The translations under genes and the position numbers were made by a program. Of a DNA stretch of 64,000 nt, positions 47,620 through 60,300 are shown piece after piece. The first letter of the stretch is position 1. Every line of letters starts with the position of its first letter. Source of the DNA: Ophiosphaerella korrae. Taxonomy: Eukaryota > Ascomycota > Dothideomycetes > Pleosporales > Phaeosphaeriaceae. Under the pieces are notes generated by a model, which had not been told where the DNA came from, did not search any database, and worked only from the letters and a program-made list of their open reading frames with translations. The DNA lies in contig JALNQF010000217.1 of the NCBI GenBank assembly GCA_028456385.1, forward strand, positions 1-64,000, in the 5' to 3' direction.

Positions 47620-48310
47620 TCTTGCTATCTATCTCTAGCCCTACGCTCTATCTATGTATCTACGATGCAGCGGTCTCGGCTAGGTCTCTCGAGACAGCGG
47701 CGAGCCGGATCCTTAACACCCCTTCTATTAAGGTGCTAGTTTCTTTATTGTATTAGTCGTACTAACGTAGTCTATCTCCTTGCATGTAAGATTCTTTGTT
47801 CGATTCCTTTATTCGTAAAGGTTGAGGCTGCGATCCTTTTAGCTGCAGTGGAGTTAGTAGCTTAGCGATCGCACATGTAATCGCGCATCGAGCTGTTAAG
47901 ACCTTGGAACCGGGTAAGGGTAACGAGGGCAAGTAGGCTTCTATGAGACGGGCGAGGTCAATAAACAAGTTGGTTACTTGACTTGATTAACGGTCGGCTC
48001 TTATCGGAGTATTACGAGGTATGTGAGTATCAATAGGTAGATAAGAATCTAATTGAAGTATCGGTCGTGATGCTCTGTTAGGATAAGAGGTAAAGAAGAG
48101 ATTGAACACGATGGTCTATAAAGGTCCATCGACGTTCCTATATACTTGCTATCCGCGTTTATTCCCGAGCGCTTACTCCAGAGCGTTCACTACTAAACGG
48201 TCACGTGTTCTGCTGCGCCGCATTGCCTAGCCTAATCGCGTGCGATACAACGGCTTACCTACCGCTTGGTATCGTAACACGAGCATCTAATCGTGCAACT
48301 TATCTGACAA
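47620..48310. mobile_element. Unmutated insertion of about 690 bp inside Gypsy-3, probably a solo LTR
   Basis: Here composition is balanced, CpA and CpG are normal and there is no RIP signature, although RIP-mutated Gypsy-3 lies on both sides. The longest frame (47762-47968, minus strand, 68 codons) resembles nothing. On the minus strand an LTR-like start TGTTACGATACC is at 48283 and an AATAAAG-type polyadenylation motif is near 47740. Exact ends and target duplication are unclear. Size, lack of coding sequence and these motifs fit a solo LTR of another, recently active family, possibly copia-like. Confidence 0.5.
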
Positions 48311-49828
48311 TAGTAAGAGTTCTAGGTCTAGTTCTCTATTATAGAGTAGTAGAAAATCCTCTAGTAAGTTTACTAATTTAGGTTTTATTCTTATAATATA
48401 GTAAAGGTAAGTGTATACTATAGTAGCTTATTCTAGCATAAATCTATCTAGCTTTTATAAGTCTACAAGGCTTAGAGCGTAAATTACTATATCTAGCGTA
48501 GGTTTTACGCCTAAGGCTAGGACTTAAGGGCTTAGGATAATTTAGTTAGCTCCTAATACTTATAGATTAGAATTATCTATAGAGTAATTCTATAGTTAGT
48601 AGCTTAGGGCGTCTATAACTTCGTTTATATTACTAGGCGCGTATTTAATATAGAAATTAAATTAGGATAAGAATAATAACTAGTAGGCCTAGTAGTAATT
48701 AAGCTTTTTAGTTATTATAATATAGATTATATATAGACTACTTATAAGCTCTAGTTTTTATTCTTTAAATACTTAGATTATAGCTATAAGTTCTAGGTTG
48801 TAGATATTATAATTATATTCTATAAGGGTGTATTTTTTTAAGAAGAAGCTAACTAGGTATTAGATTCTATCTTAGTTTAGTTAGCTTATTACTCTACCTA
48901 AAGCCTACTAAGAGGTATTAGTTTAGATATAGATTAGTTTTAAGAGGTTAAAGTAAAGTAAAACTACTTTTATCTAGAAAGTAGATTTTAGTTTATTAAA
49001 GGCGTCTATATATTCTTAGGTAATTATAAAAGGCTTATACTAAGTTTTTTAAAGAGGTAGCCTATCTCCTTTAGTAGGTTTAGTAATAACTTTAGACTTA
49101 ATTAACTTAGTAAGTAGTAGGGTAAAGCTTAAGTAATCTTTAATAAAGTACTAGAAAAATCTAGTATAGCTTAGAAAGGCTAGGACTTCTTTAGTAGTCT
49201 TTAGTATTTCCTACTCCTAGATAGCTTTAACTTTAGAAAGATCTATTATAATTCCTTTATTAGAGATAATTATACCTAAAAACTTAACTAAAGTAGCGTA
49301 AAAGCTAGATTTTTTAGAGTCTACGTAAAAGCCTTACTCTTTTAGTTATATAAGTATTTTATAAATATACTAGATATAGTCTATTTTATTATTAGAGTAT
49401 ATAAGGACGTTGTCTATATATATAGTGTAGAAGTTGTCTAGATATTCTAGTAGGGCTAAGTTAATAGCGCACTAAAAAGTAGCTAGTATATTAGTAAGGC
49501 TAGAGAGTACTACCTTATAAGTATATATACTAAAGTAAGTAATAAAAGTAGTTAGCTATTCTAAATTTAAAGTAATACGTAAGTAGTAAAAGGTATATAA
49601 TACGTTAAATTTAGAGAAAATCTTTACTTTGTTTAGGTAGGCTAGTATTTCCCTAAAGAATAGAATAGGGTACTAGTCTTTAATAGTAAATTTGTTTAGC
49701 TTGTAGTAGTCTATATAAACTTGTAAGCTACTATCTAGTTTAGCTATAATTAGTAGGTTATTCCTAGCTAAAGAGCTGTATTTACTAATAAAGCCCTTAC
49801 TTTCTATTTCTTATATTACGTAGTTGCC

Positions 49829-50274
49829 TGTCGTCGACTATAGTGACTACTCGGGGTTATTAGTAGATTAAGAGTTAATAATAAAGGCTTATAGTAAAAT
49901 TAAGTAATAACTATAAACAATAGTTAATTTGTGTGTACAATGTTAAGTATTAGCGTTCTAGGTTAGAGATTAGATTGCTAATGCTATCCTAATAATAAAC
50001 ATTGTTACTAACTATATACCTTTAGTAATCTGTTTGTGCGACCTTATAGATTACCTTAATCTATTGCACGTAATTACAGATTACACTAATCTATTATGCG
50101 TTATTATAGATTACCTTAATCTATTGTACATAATTACAGATTACTATACATTATATGTCTAGGTTGTAATTTATCTCCTAATCTAAGTTGTTACCCCGCT
50201 TATCCTATGCTTCGTTAGCACTTAAGTCGGGACTAATTAGCTCTATCTCGATTTCTCTTGTTACTGTCGTAACA
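49829..50274 (-). repeat. Solo LTR of the chromovirus family inside Gypsy-3 RT
   Basis: About 446 bp, TG (TGTCGTCGAC) to CA (GTCGTAACA). It is aligned with the Gypsy-2 and Gypsy-5 LTRs from about 49860 on and has four hairpin repeats at 50026-50145. No internal element sequence follows on either side: both flanks are Gypsy-3 RT. The flanking pentamers do not match, so the duplication is lost or the start is off by a few bases (49825 is also possible). Confidence 0.78.
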
Positions 50275-53200
50275 TCTTAGATATATTTCTTGTTTTCTAG
50301 TAAAAGAGTAAGGTTTAGCGTCTAGGATTTTTACGCTAGGCTTAAAAGTAATTTCTAGGTTATATAGCCTATAAGGAAGAAGTTCTTTAGTAGCTTTCTT
50401 GTTAAAATAGGGTATTAGGTCTTAATATAGTTAGAGTAGTTCTATAGATAAGATATCCTTAAGCTCTACTATAAGTAGTAGTTTATAAAATTATATATAA
50501 TCTACTTCTTTAGCTACTTTATAGTAGTATACTAGTAGTAGTATTTTATCTAAAGTAAGTACTATAAGCGTATATCTACTTCTTCTAGTAAAAGCCTTAA
50601 TTATATAATAACTAATAGTTTAAATATCTATTAACAAGTTCTATTTATACTTATTAGAGTACTTACTTAAGGGCCTTATAGGAGTAGATAATAGTTTAAG
50701 CGCTAGCTTCTTTAAAGCTATAGTAGAGTAATATTTAGGTATACTATAGTATACTACTAAGAGGATTTTATTAGTTGTCTAGTAGTACTATTAGTAGTAA
50801 CTATTAGAGAATAATAATATTCTATTATAGTAGTTAGGTTTAATAGTACAGGCCTTACGCTATAAAAATCCTAAAATAAAGTTAAATTAGCTTATATTTT
50901 TAATAATATAAGTAGAAGTTAATTTAATATATACGCCTACTTATAAGTAGAACTTAATATAATACGTAATAGACTTAGATAGAAAACTATTATATCCTTT
51001 ATAGATAATAGGTTAAGGTAGTTAGATAGTTTATAATTTTATAGTCTTCTAGGTAAACTTTTAGTAAATAAAGTTTATATTAGCTCTATTATTAGCTAAG
51101 GTTCTAGCTATATAGAGTACTATAGGGTCTTTACCTAAGAAGCTAGTAAATAAGAATTAGTTTAGCTTAGCTTCTATTAGATTAGTTAGTAGTTTCTTAT
51201 ACTAAACTATCTATATTCTATAGGTAAGTATATAAGATATAGCTATACTAGGAGTTATACTTTAGTAGTTAATTACGCTCTTCTAGTTTATATAATCTCT
51301 AGGTTAAGGCTTTAAGCCTAGAGAACGTTGTTTTCTAAATCCTAGTCTAAGTTAGGCTCTAGTTCTAGCTCTATATCTAGTTAGAAGTTATATTTAAAGA
51401 ATTAGTCCTCTATTTCTATATCTATTTTAGAGTCTATTACTATATAAGTAGCTATATAGTAGTTTATAGCGTTAGTAAGTATTTTAGATTTAGTAGCTTT
51501 TATTTATTTATAAGTAGTATAGTCTAGCTTCTTAATACTTATCTTTTTATAGCCCTAGTATAAAATTATTTTAAAGTTCTTAGTTTTAATTATAGTAGCC
51601 TTTTTACTAGTTAGGTATATTCTTCTAAATATACTTTCTAGTTATAGTTAATAGTATTTTAGTTCTTATAAAGTTATAGCTAGTTCTTCTTTAAAGTTTT
51701 ATATCTACGCTCTTAGTTTAGCTCTTATAGGCGCTAGAGTATAAAGCTAGGTTTACCTAGGGCCTATATCTAGGTTGTAATTATTTACTTTATTTTCTAA
51801 TATTAAGATTATCTTTTAAAAATTAGTAGGGCTATTATAGATACTAGGAGTAGTACTAGTAGCTTTTTTAAGTTAAGGTTTTAGCTTTTTTTAAAAGTAG
51901 ATATTATATAGCTATAAGTTCTATTATAGTTTAAAGCTAATATTATTAAATTTAGAGAGGAATTTAGCTTATACTAACTAGGTAGTTTTATAGATTAGTT
52001 AATCTAGTTTAAATTTAGCTATTTCTAGGGTTTTATAACGTACTTCTCTTAATTCTACTACGTTTATATTACTAAATTAGTAAAAAAGTATAAAGAAATA
52101 TATAAATTCTTCTTAGTATAAGTAAGTAATAATATTTAGGATAGTAAAGTATAAGTAAGCTAATTATATATAGTAGTATATAATAACGTTAGCTTAGGTT
52201 TATAAGCTATTATATTTTTTTCTATTAGTAATAAAGTAATTATATAAAAACTAGATAAAGGATATAATATCTATATAGTATCTTATACCTAAAAATTATA
52301 AGAGTTTTATAGAGTAGTCTTTTTATTCTTTATAATAGTAAAAATTAAAGGCTAGCTCTTAGATACTAGTTAAAAAAGAAGTTAAAGTATACTCTTCTCT
52401 ATTAAAGATATAGTAGCTTACTACTAGTACTTAGGGTTTAAACTCTCTTTTAAAGAAGCTAGGTTACTAGCTTTATAGTAAGATCTTAGTATAAAGTAGT
52501 TTTATATCTTTCTATACTAGTATATTAAAGTTAAAAGTTTCTAGCTTAGTTTATTTAGCTATTAGGTCTTCTTAGTAGATTACTACTTTATATAAGTAGT
52601 TATATTTTACTATAACTTCTTCTTATAGAGCTTTATATTAAGTAGCTCTTTAGTTTAAAGTATTATATTACTCTATAATATAGTTATAGTCTAGTAGTAA
52701 TTATACTAGGCGTACTTAGAGTTAAGCTAATTAGTTATCTTCTTAAGTAAGTTATTTATCTACTTTACTTACTATAGCTATAAGCTTTTAGTTTTATTTA
52801 TTTACTATATTAATTACGTTCTATATTTACGAATTTACGCCTACTAAGTATAATACTATTCTAGCTAGGGTAAACTCTTTAAAAGATAAGTAATTAATAG
52901 GTTTATTATCTTTAATTCTCTAGTATAAAGTTAGTAATAGGGTACAAAATAAGAGTTAGAGCTTAGTAAACTTAGTAAGTAATTTCTTAAGTTTATCTTA
53001 AGATATAAAGACTATTCTTAGTAGTAAGTCTTTATAAATTATAGCGTTTAGTAGTAAATTATTTCTTAGCTCTTCTAAGTTCTCTAGCTTAGGTATAGGC
53101 TAAGGTAATAATACTTAGCTAATATTTAGTTAGGCGTTATTAATTAAGTTATTTAATATAGTCTAGTTATTAAAAAAGACCTTAGTAACTAGTCTATACT

Positions 53201-54124
53201 TTAAGAGGCTACCTTAGTTAAAGAGAGTAAAGTCTATATCTAGGTTAAATTCTTCTATAATAGGTTAGTTAGGAGTAGTTAAGTCTATTATAGAGCTATT
53301 AGCTAAAAAAGCGCTTAGTACTTATTAGGGAATTATATTAGGTTAGAAATTTAGTTTACTAAGTAGTCTTAGCTAAATAAAGGATTTAGAGTCTATTACT
53401 TATTTTCCTTTATCTTTTTATAAGAGAGTCTTAAGATATTATTAAAAGTTACTTAGTACTTTTTTTGTAAGAGTAGTTAGTATAGTAAGTTCTTAAGTCT
53501 ATTTTTCTAAGGACTTAGTTCTAGCGCGTATTTTATAGATTTTTTATAGTATAGTAGCTCTAAAGTATTCTTTTAGTTTCTTTCTAGATCTATAGTCTAC
53601 TATTTATAGTATATCTTTATCTTATAAGTACGCTTAGTATAAGTAATAAAGAAGTTATAAGCTAGTATTATTTTAGTTTAAGAGGCTAGCTTTTAAGGAA
53701 ATAGAAGATTTTTTATATAACTACGTTATAGTAGTTATTTACTATATTAGTATATTTAGCTATTAGTTTATAGAGATTTAGATCTTTAGTACTAGTTAGT
53801 AAAAGTTTTAGTAGGGTCTAAGTACTTTATTACTTAGTTCTTACAAATTAAGCGCTAGTAATTTACGTAGGTTTAGGGGTCTTTTCTTTCCCTAGTACTA
53901 CTACCTAGGTTTAATACCTAGTATAAGTACGCTCTTACTTAAGTATATATAGTAGGTATAAGCTAAAGCTTTATAACTTATAAAGTAGTTAAACTACTCT
54001 TTTTTAGTATATATTTCTTTCTATAACGTTAGCGCTAGTACTAGAAAAAAGAGAGCGCTAGAAACCTTAACTAGAACTATAATATAGTAAACTTAAGGAG
54101 CTACCTAGTACGCTGTAGCTAAGG

Positions 54125-54552
54125 TATTACGAACGTAATAAGAGAAATCGAGATAGAACTAATTAGTCTCGACTTAGTTACTAACAAAGCATAGGATAAG
54201 TAGAGTAACAACCTTAATTAGGAAACTACTTATAATTAGAACACGTAGTAGTAATCTATAATAATATATAACAAATTAAGGTAATCTATAATTACGTATA
54301 ATAGATTAGGAGTAATCTATAATGTTATATAAATAGATTAGTATAAGTATATAGTTAATAATAATACGTATTATTAAAATAGTATTAGTAATTTAATCCC
54401 TTAACTATAGAACGCTAATATAAGATAATTGTAAGATATCTTATATTATTTATAGTTATTATAGATTATAATATAAACTTTTATTATTAACTCTTAATCT
54501 ACTAATACTCTAGAAGGGCTACCTATAGTTAATAACAAGGTAACTTATTATA
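54125..54552 (+). repeat. 5' LTR of Gypsy-4
   Basis: 428 bp in inverted orientation relative to all other LTRs here. Both TG and CA ends have become TA by RIP. Three hairpin repeats at about 54251-54340. The left flank TAAGG is the candidate target duplication. Confidence 0.85.
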
Positions 54553-54571
54553 CCTTGCTAATTTAGTTATT
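54553..54571 (+). other. Conserved leader / primer-binding region next to the LTR
   Basis: CCTTGCTAATTTAGTTATT directly follows the 5' LTR and is kept in Gypsy-0, -1, -2 and -6 at the same place. This is where the primer-binding site must lie. It does not begin with the TGG expected for a tRNA 3' CCA end, so the primer may be offset or not a normal tRNA end. Confidence 0.55.
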
Positions 54572-55873
54572 AAGAGAAGTAAAGCGTAAGTAGCGTATAG
54601 TTTAGCTAATATAATAGTAGAAAGCTTAACTAAAAGAGAAAGTAAAGTACCTCTAAGTAGTTATAAATTAGATAATACTATATAAAAAGTAATTAAGGAC
54701 TATATAAACAACCTAATCTAAGAAAAAGAAGATATAAAGATAGTAATCGACGTACTAAAAACTTAGAATAAAGAACTCTAAGATTATACAAAGTAGAATA
54801 AAGTATAGATTAAAGCTATTATAGAAAGATAAAACTAGATAGAACTAACTTCCTAATAACTAGAGATAAGTATAATAAATAAGCTACCTAAGATACTTAT
54901 ACTTAAGAAGTTTAATAGAATAAGAGAAAATTTAAGACCCTTTATAGTATTAGTATAACTCTAAAATAATATAAAAGTACTATACTTTAATAGAGAAGAA
55001 AAGAAGGTAATATATATTAGAATACACTTTAAAGAAGATATAATAAGATAGTTTAAACCCTACTAGATAGATTACACAATATATACCCTAAGAACCTAGA
55101 AAGTTAAAATAAAAGCTATCTTTAGGAGTTATAAATACTTTACTAGATAAATAAAAGTAGTATTTAAGGATATAGATATTACCTAATAAGCTAAAGAAAA
55201 GCCTAAGAAGCTTACCTAATACAAGAGTATTCTAGAATACGTATTATAGTTTAAATAACTATTACAAAATATAGAATAGAATAAGCTATCTCTAATATTA
55301 TAATTTAAATAAGGACTAAATTTAAAAATACAATATAAAATAATTTATATAGTAAAGCTAAAAATACTAGACGCTCTAAAGTAATAAGTAATATAAATTA
55401 ATAACAATCTCTAAGAATAGAAAAAGAATAAGTAGAGAGAACCTACCTTAAACTATAATAAAAGAGATCGTATAATCCTTAATACTAATAAAGATAGAAA
55501 GAAAAAAAAGAATAAAGACTTTACGTACTTTAACTATAGTAAGAAAGGTTACTATATAAAAGACTACTAATTAAAATAAAAGATAGATATAGTATACTAT
55601 AAATATAAGAAACTAGGATACTTTGTAAAAGACTATAAAAGTAAAGATTTTAAGAAAGATAGAGAAGCTTAGTTAAAGATAACTAAAGGTAGAAAAGAAG
55701 TATAAAAAGTATAGGCTAAACCTTAAGAGAAAGTAGCTAGGAGTAAAGAAATATAATATATAATACTTAATTAGATCTTTTATTATAATAATAACTACTA
55801 TATATATCTTTTTAGTAAATAAAGAGTAGGATAGTTTTTATAAAAATATAGAGTAGTAGTATAATAGGTCTTT

Positions 55874-56320
55874 TGTTATTAACTACAAGTAACTACTATA
55901 AGTTATTAGTAGATTAAGAAGTAATAACAAAAGCTTATAGAGTAATTAGTAATAACTATAAATAATAGTTAATTTGTGTATATAATATTAAGTATTAGCG
56001 TTCTAGGTTAGAGATTAGATTGCTAATATTATCCTACTAATACGTATTCTTATTATCTATATACTTGTATTAATCTATTTATACAACACTATAGATTACT
56101 ACTAATCTATTTGTATATAACTATAGATTACTACTAATCTATTTGTATATTATTATAAATTACCTTAATCTATTTGTACGTAACTATAGATTACTACTAC
56201 GTGTCTTAGTTATAGGTAGTTTCCTAATTAAGGTTATTACCCCGCTCGTCCTATACTTTGTTAGTATCTAAGTTAAGATTAATTAGTTCTATCTTGATTT
56301 CTCTTATTATGCCTGTAACA
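55874..56320 (-). repeat. 3' LTR of Gypsy-5
   Basis: 447 bp, TG...CA, with four hairpin repeats at about 56071-56193. The left flank TCTTT (55869-55873) is the candidate target duplication; its partner lies outside the window. Confidence 0.85.
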
Positions 56321-56955
56321 CTATTCCCCTCTCTAGGTAGATCCTAGTTTACCTATTCTAGAGCTAAAGTTATTAATTTAGTTTCTTTATTAATATTAAG
56401 CTCTTTATCTTCCTTTATACCTACTAAGTCTACTCTTTGTCGTCTTTAGTTAGTAGATTGTATATTACGCTATAGTATTACTATATTCTCTTATTCTTAT
56501 TATAAGTCTTTAAATCCTCTTATAGATTATATTTCTTTAAAATATAGTAAGGCTTATAAGGCGTATATTTATACTAATACTTATTTATCTTATAACCTTT
56601 CTAGTATGTCTCTAGTAGAGTATAGGTTAGTAATACTTATTCTTACGTCTATACTTATTTACAACAAAGAGAGCTATTAACTACGCTTAAGATAAACTAT
56701 CTAAATAGATTATAGTAGCTAAAGTAGAACGTAATTAGATTCTAAGTATATAGGTAAAAAATTACGCTTGTTTAGTCTATCTTTAAAAGACAAAAGCCTT
56801 AAATAATAAGAAGTCTATTATATAGGCTACTCTTATAGAGTCTAAGCTTAATTTTAAGGCTATAGTAGAGGCTACTCTATCTCTTATTACGTTAGACGTT
56901 CCTATTACCTCTCTATCTAGTAGTAGTAGTATCGATTTTCTTAGCTTACTATAAG
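55874..56955 (-). mobile_element. Gypsy-5: 3' end of a minus-strand chromovirus copy
   Basis: Starts with a 3' LTR (55874-56320), followed by a minus-strand purine-rich tract (56321-56335, polypurine tract) and about 620 bp of the 3' non-coding region, matching 4326-4940 of Gypsy-2. Gypsy-6 interrupts it at 56956-56960 (GTAGT). The remaining part, including pol and gag, would lie right of the window. It is itself inserted in the gag of Gypsy-4. Confidence 0.85.
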
Positions 56956-56960
56956 GTAGT

Positions 56961-57389
56961 TATTATAGGCTTACTAGGGTTAACTTCCTAATAGCCTAGA
57001 TAGTATTAGTAGATTATAAGGTAATAACAAAAGCTCGTATTATAATCTACAATAAGCTATAAATAATAGAAGATGTTTTGTAACTATCTTTGTATTATCG
57101 CTCGTAGTTAATAATTAAATTACTAATACTATCCTAACGATGCGTATCGTTGCTAACTATATACTTGTCTTAATCTATTAATCTACTACTACTAAGGATA
57201 GTAGATTATAGATTACTCTAATCTATAATCTATTAATACTAAAGGTCTACAGATTATAGATTACCTTAGGTATCCTAATTATATGTAGTTTCCTAATCAA
57301 GTTTGTATTCCTTGCGTTCGTAAGAACTTAATCCTTTAGTTGTAGGGCTAATTAGTTCTATCTATAATTCTCTTGTTACTATTGTAATA
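56961..57389 (-). repeat. 3' LTR of Gypsy-6
   Basis: 429 bp, ends TA/TA after RIP of TG/CA. Same length as the partner at 63567-63995. Confidence 0.9.
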
Positions 57390-60300
57390 CTATCCCCTCC
57401 TCTAAGCGGGTCCTCGTTTATCTATCCTAGAGCTAAGGTTATTAGCCTACTTTCTTTATTAATTTCTAGTTCCTTATTACTTCTTATAGTTGCTTCTTCT
57501 ACACAACGTTAATATCTTCTTACTAATTGCGTGTTACGCAATAGTGTTAAAATATTTCCTTATTCTTGTTATACCTCCTCTAAGTTAAATCCTAAGTATT
57601 CTCTTTATATAGTTTCTATAAACAATAGTAGAGCTTACAAGGCGTATATTTATGCAAACGTTTATAGCTCTTATAACGTGTCTAGTATCTCTCTTGTAGA
57701 GTATATATTTATTATACTTATTCTTGTATCTAGGCTTAATAATAATAGGGAGAGCTATTAACTAGACTTAAGAGAAATTACTATCTTAAATCGCAGAGGC
57801 TAAAGCTAAGCGTAAGTAGATCTAGGAGCTTGCGTAGAGTAAGCTAGTAGAGAATTAAGCTCGTCTCTCCTATCTTTATAAGATAAAGGCGCTAAATAAT
57901 AAGAAATTAGCTAAGTAGTTAGTAGCTCTAGAAGCTAAGCTAGACTTAGACGAGGCGTTTAGTGTTGCTGTAGTAGGTCCTACGTTAGGCGCTCCTATTG
58001 TCTCTCTATCTAGCAATAGTAATGTTAGTTTTCTTAGTTCTCTTAGTTCGCTACTAAGCGTTCTAGAGGGTTTTAACTTTAGAAGTCCTCTAGTTTCTTA
58101 GAGTAGTTAAGGTTACTTTCTAGTTCCTATATTTCTTCCTATAGTTCTCCTTTTTTATCTATACCTATCTATTTTATTAGGTAGTAGTTCCTACTATTAT
58201 AGAACTAGTATACTAGGATTTCTTTAACTTTCTATTCTTCTTATTCTCTATACGTGTCTACTTTATATACTAGTAGTTCTACGTTTTATAGTACTGTCTT
58301 AAGTAGTGCTACGTAGAAGGTTAAGTATATCCTTATTTTGTTTAGTAGCTTTAATTTAAATATAACTAGCGTAACTTCTTTCTTAATTTTATATAGTCTT
58401 ATCTTAACGTAGTCTAGTTTTAAACTTAGTCTCTTACTTTTAATATTTTTTCGTACTAACTATACCTTTTCTCCCTTTTTAAATTAGGGTCCCTCTTTAT
58501 ATTTCTTGTTATAATACTTTGTTATTTAATTATATAAGAATTCTATATCTTGTCTTAATTAATCGTGTATGTTTTTAAGTCTATTAGTAAAGTTTTCTCC
58601 TTTTAGGGACTAAGATATCTCTAGTCTTAGTATTCTATATATACTAGGGTTAAATCTATAGTTTATAAAGAAAGATAATACTCCTATTATTACGTTCTTT
58701 GCGCTGTTGTATACTAACTGTACTATAGGTAGTAACTATACCTAATTGTTCTAGTTATAATTAAGGTAGTATCTTAGGTATTATTCTACTATCTAGTTTA
58801 TTCTTTCTAATTGCCTATCTGTTTGTAGATAGTATATAGTAGATATTACGTGTTTAATTCCTAATTATACTATTATTGTTCTCTATAGTTTTAATATAAA
58901 TCTTATATCTCTATCTATAATAATCTTGTCTAGTAGTCTATATTAACTAATTATAGTTCCTAAAACCTAGTGTATAGTAGTTTCTATTCCGCTTTTTTCT
59001 CTATATAGTTTAAAGTATAAGTACTTTATAAGCTTGTCTACTATTATTAAAATTCTATTATACTTAACTCCTAATATTAGGTCTTTTAACTTAGGTAGCT
59101 TCGTAATAAAGTCTATTGTAATAACTCCCTATAGTTATTCTAGTACTTCTACTAGTTATAGTTTCCTATATAGTATATATCTACTATACTTATTCCTTTA
59201 GCATTCTATACAATCTCGTAGTACCTCTATTACTAGTTATCTTGCTTTTAGAATGTAATAGTCTTATAGTAGTCTATCTAATGTTTTTTTAATTCCTTAG
59301 TAACTATATGCTAGTAATTTGTAAAATTGTTGTACAAATTCTCTTTAGTTTTTCTTTAGAATGTATATTCTTCTATAGGCTTATACTAATCCTTCTTAGA
59401 TTTCTAGTTTCTTTGTTTCTTTAGATGCTTCTCGCGTTATTTTCTAAATCTATTCGTTTAGCTCGCTATTTGTTCTTTTAAGTGTTGCGGCTATTTTAGG
59501 TGTATTTAAGACTAAATATTTTTCCTTGTTCTTAACTAGAACTGTGCTAGTAGCGCTTACTTCTTTTTATAAGTCTAGTCTTCTACTAAGGGCGTCTATA
59601 AATTAGTTATCTTTTACTTTTATATATATAATTTCTATATTAAATATTAACAGGAATTCCTACTATCTTATATATTATTATATTAGTTCTTTATTTAGTA
59701 TAAATCCTATAAGATTCCTATAGTCTATATAGACCTTTGTTTAGTATTTTGCTCCTTATAGGTATACTCTCTATTATTTAAATACTTTATAGATTGCTAG
59801 TATTTCTTTATTATAGATCTAGTAGTTAAGTTCTACTGTTTTTATCTTCTTAGAGAAGTATTTAACTAAGTATTCTTTCTTAGTCTTTAGGTCTTCTTGT
59901 ATTAGTGCTATTTTATAGACTAAGTTAGATACGTCTATTTTTACTATTGCTAGTACGTCTAGGTTATATATTCTAATAACTAGGTTTTCTATAAACTTCT
60001 TTTTAATTTTGTTAAATACTTTATTGCATTCTCTTTTCTATTTAAATAGTGTATCCTTTTTTATAAGTCTTGTTATTAGTTCTATATCTTTAGACTATCC
60101 TACTATTAACTTTCTACAAAAGTTAGCTAGGCTATAAAATTGTTATACTTCCTTTAAGTTCTTAGGTATTAGCTATTCGTTAATTAATCTGATTTTTTCT
60201 AGGTTAATCTTAATTTTTCCTAGTTTAATAATAAATCTGAGGAAGTCTATTTCTTTTGTATAGAATTTACATTTTCTTATTTTAAGGAATAATTTACTTT

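Larger units (their letters stand above)
44930..54124 (-). mobile_element. Gypsy-3: second Ty3/gypsy family, RIP-mutated, interrupted twice
   Basis: Read on the minus strand: RT at about 49200-49800 (SKYSSLARNNLLIIAKLDSS, DYYKLNKFTIKD and IYIDNVLIYSNN, the family YIDDVLIYS box with one Asp changed to Asn); further RT sequence at 50275-50430 beyond a solo LTR (PYRLYNLEITFKP); and integrase at about 46590-46740 (TTYYPETNGQTKRVNQALEI, LRYYVNY). The gag end is on the right near 53700. Many TAG/TAA interrupt it. It differs in sequence from the chromovirus copies elsewhere in the window. A solo LTR (49829-50274) splits the RT, and an unmutated insertion (about 47620-48310) sits between the integrase and RNase H regions. 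Gypsy-4 cuts the right end at 54125. Neither of its own LTRs could be identified with certainty. Confidence 0.82.
54125..55873 (+). mobile_element. Gypsy-4: plus-strand chromovirus copy, 5' LTR and gag
   Basis: The only gypsy copy in the window on the plus strand. Its 5' LTR (54125-54552) is followed directly by the conserved leader CCTTGCTAATTTAGTTATT, then a gag frame with stops from about 54582. Two degraded CCHC zinc knuckles lie at about 55518-55650 (spacing visible; Cys replaced by Tyr). It is cut at 55873 by Gypsy-5; the rest of gag, pol and the 3' LTR must lie right of the window. It is inserted in the right end of Gypsy-3. Confidence 0.85.

Noticed and set aside
47762..47968. 68-codon minus-strand frame in the unmutated insertion
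   Set aside because: Short, no family features; the surrounding fragment looks like a non-coding LTR.
43827..54124. Idea that 44-54 kb is one giant DNA transposon or Starship-type element with terminal inverted repeats
   Set aside because: The middle is a clear Ty3/gypsy pol on one strand, no tyrosine-recombinase captain or cargo is seen, and the long inverted arms both lie within 43827-44925.
57531..57761. Plus-strand open frame of 76 codons in Gypsy-6
   Set aside because: Antisense to the 3' region of a minus-strand element and not open in the other copies; composition-driven.
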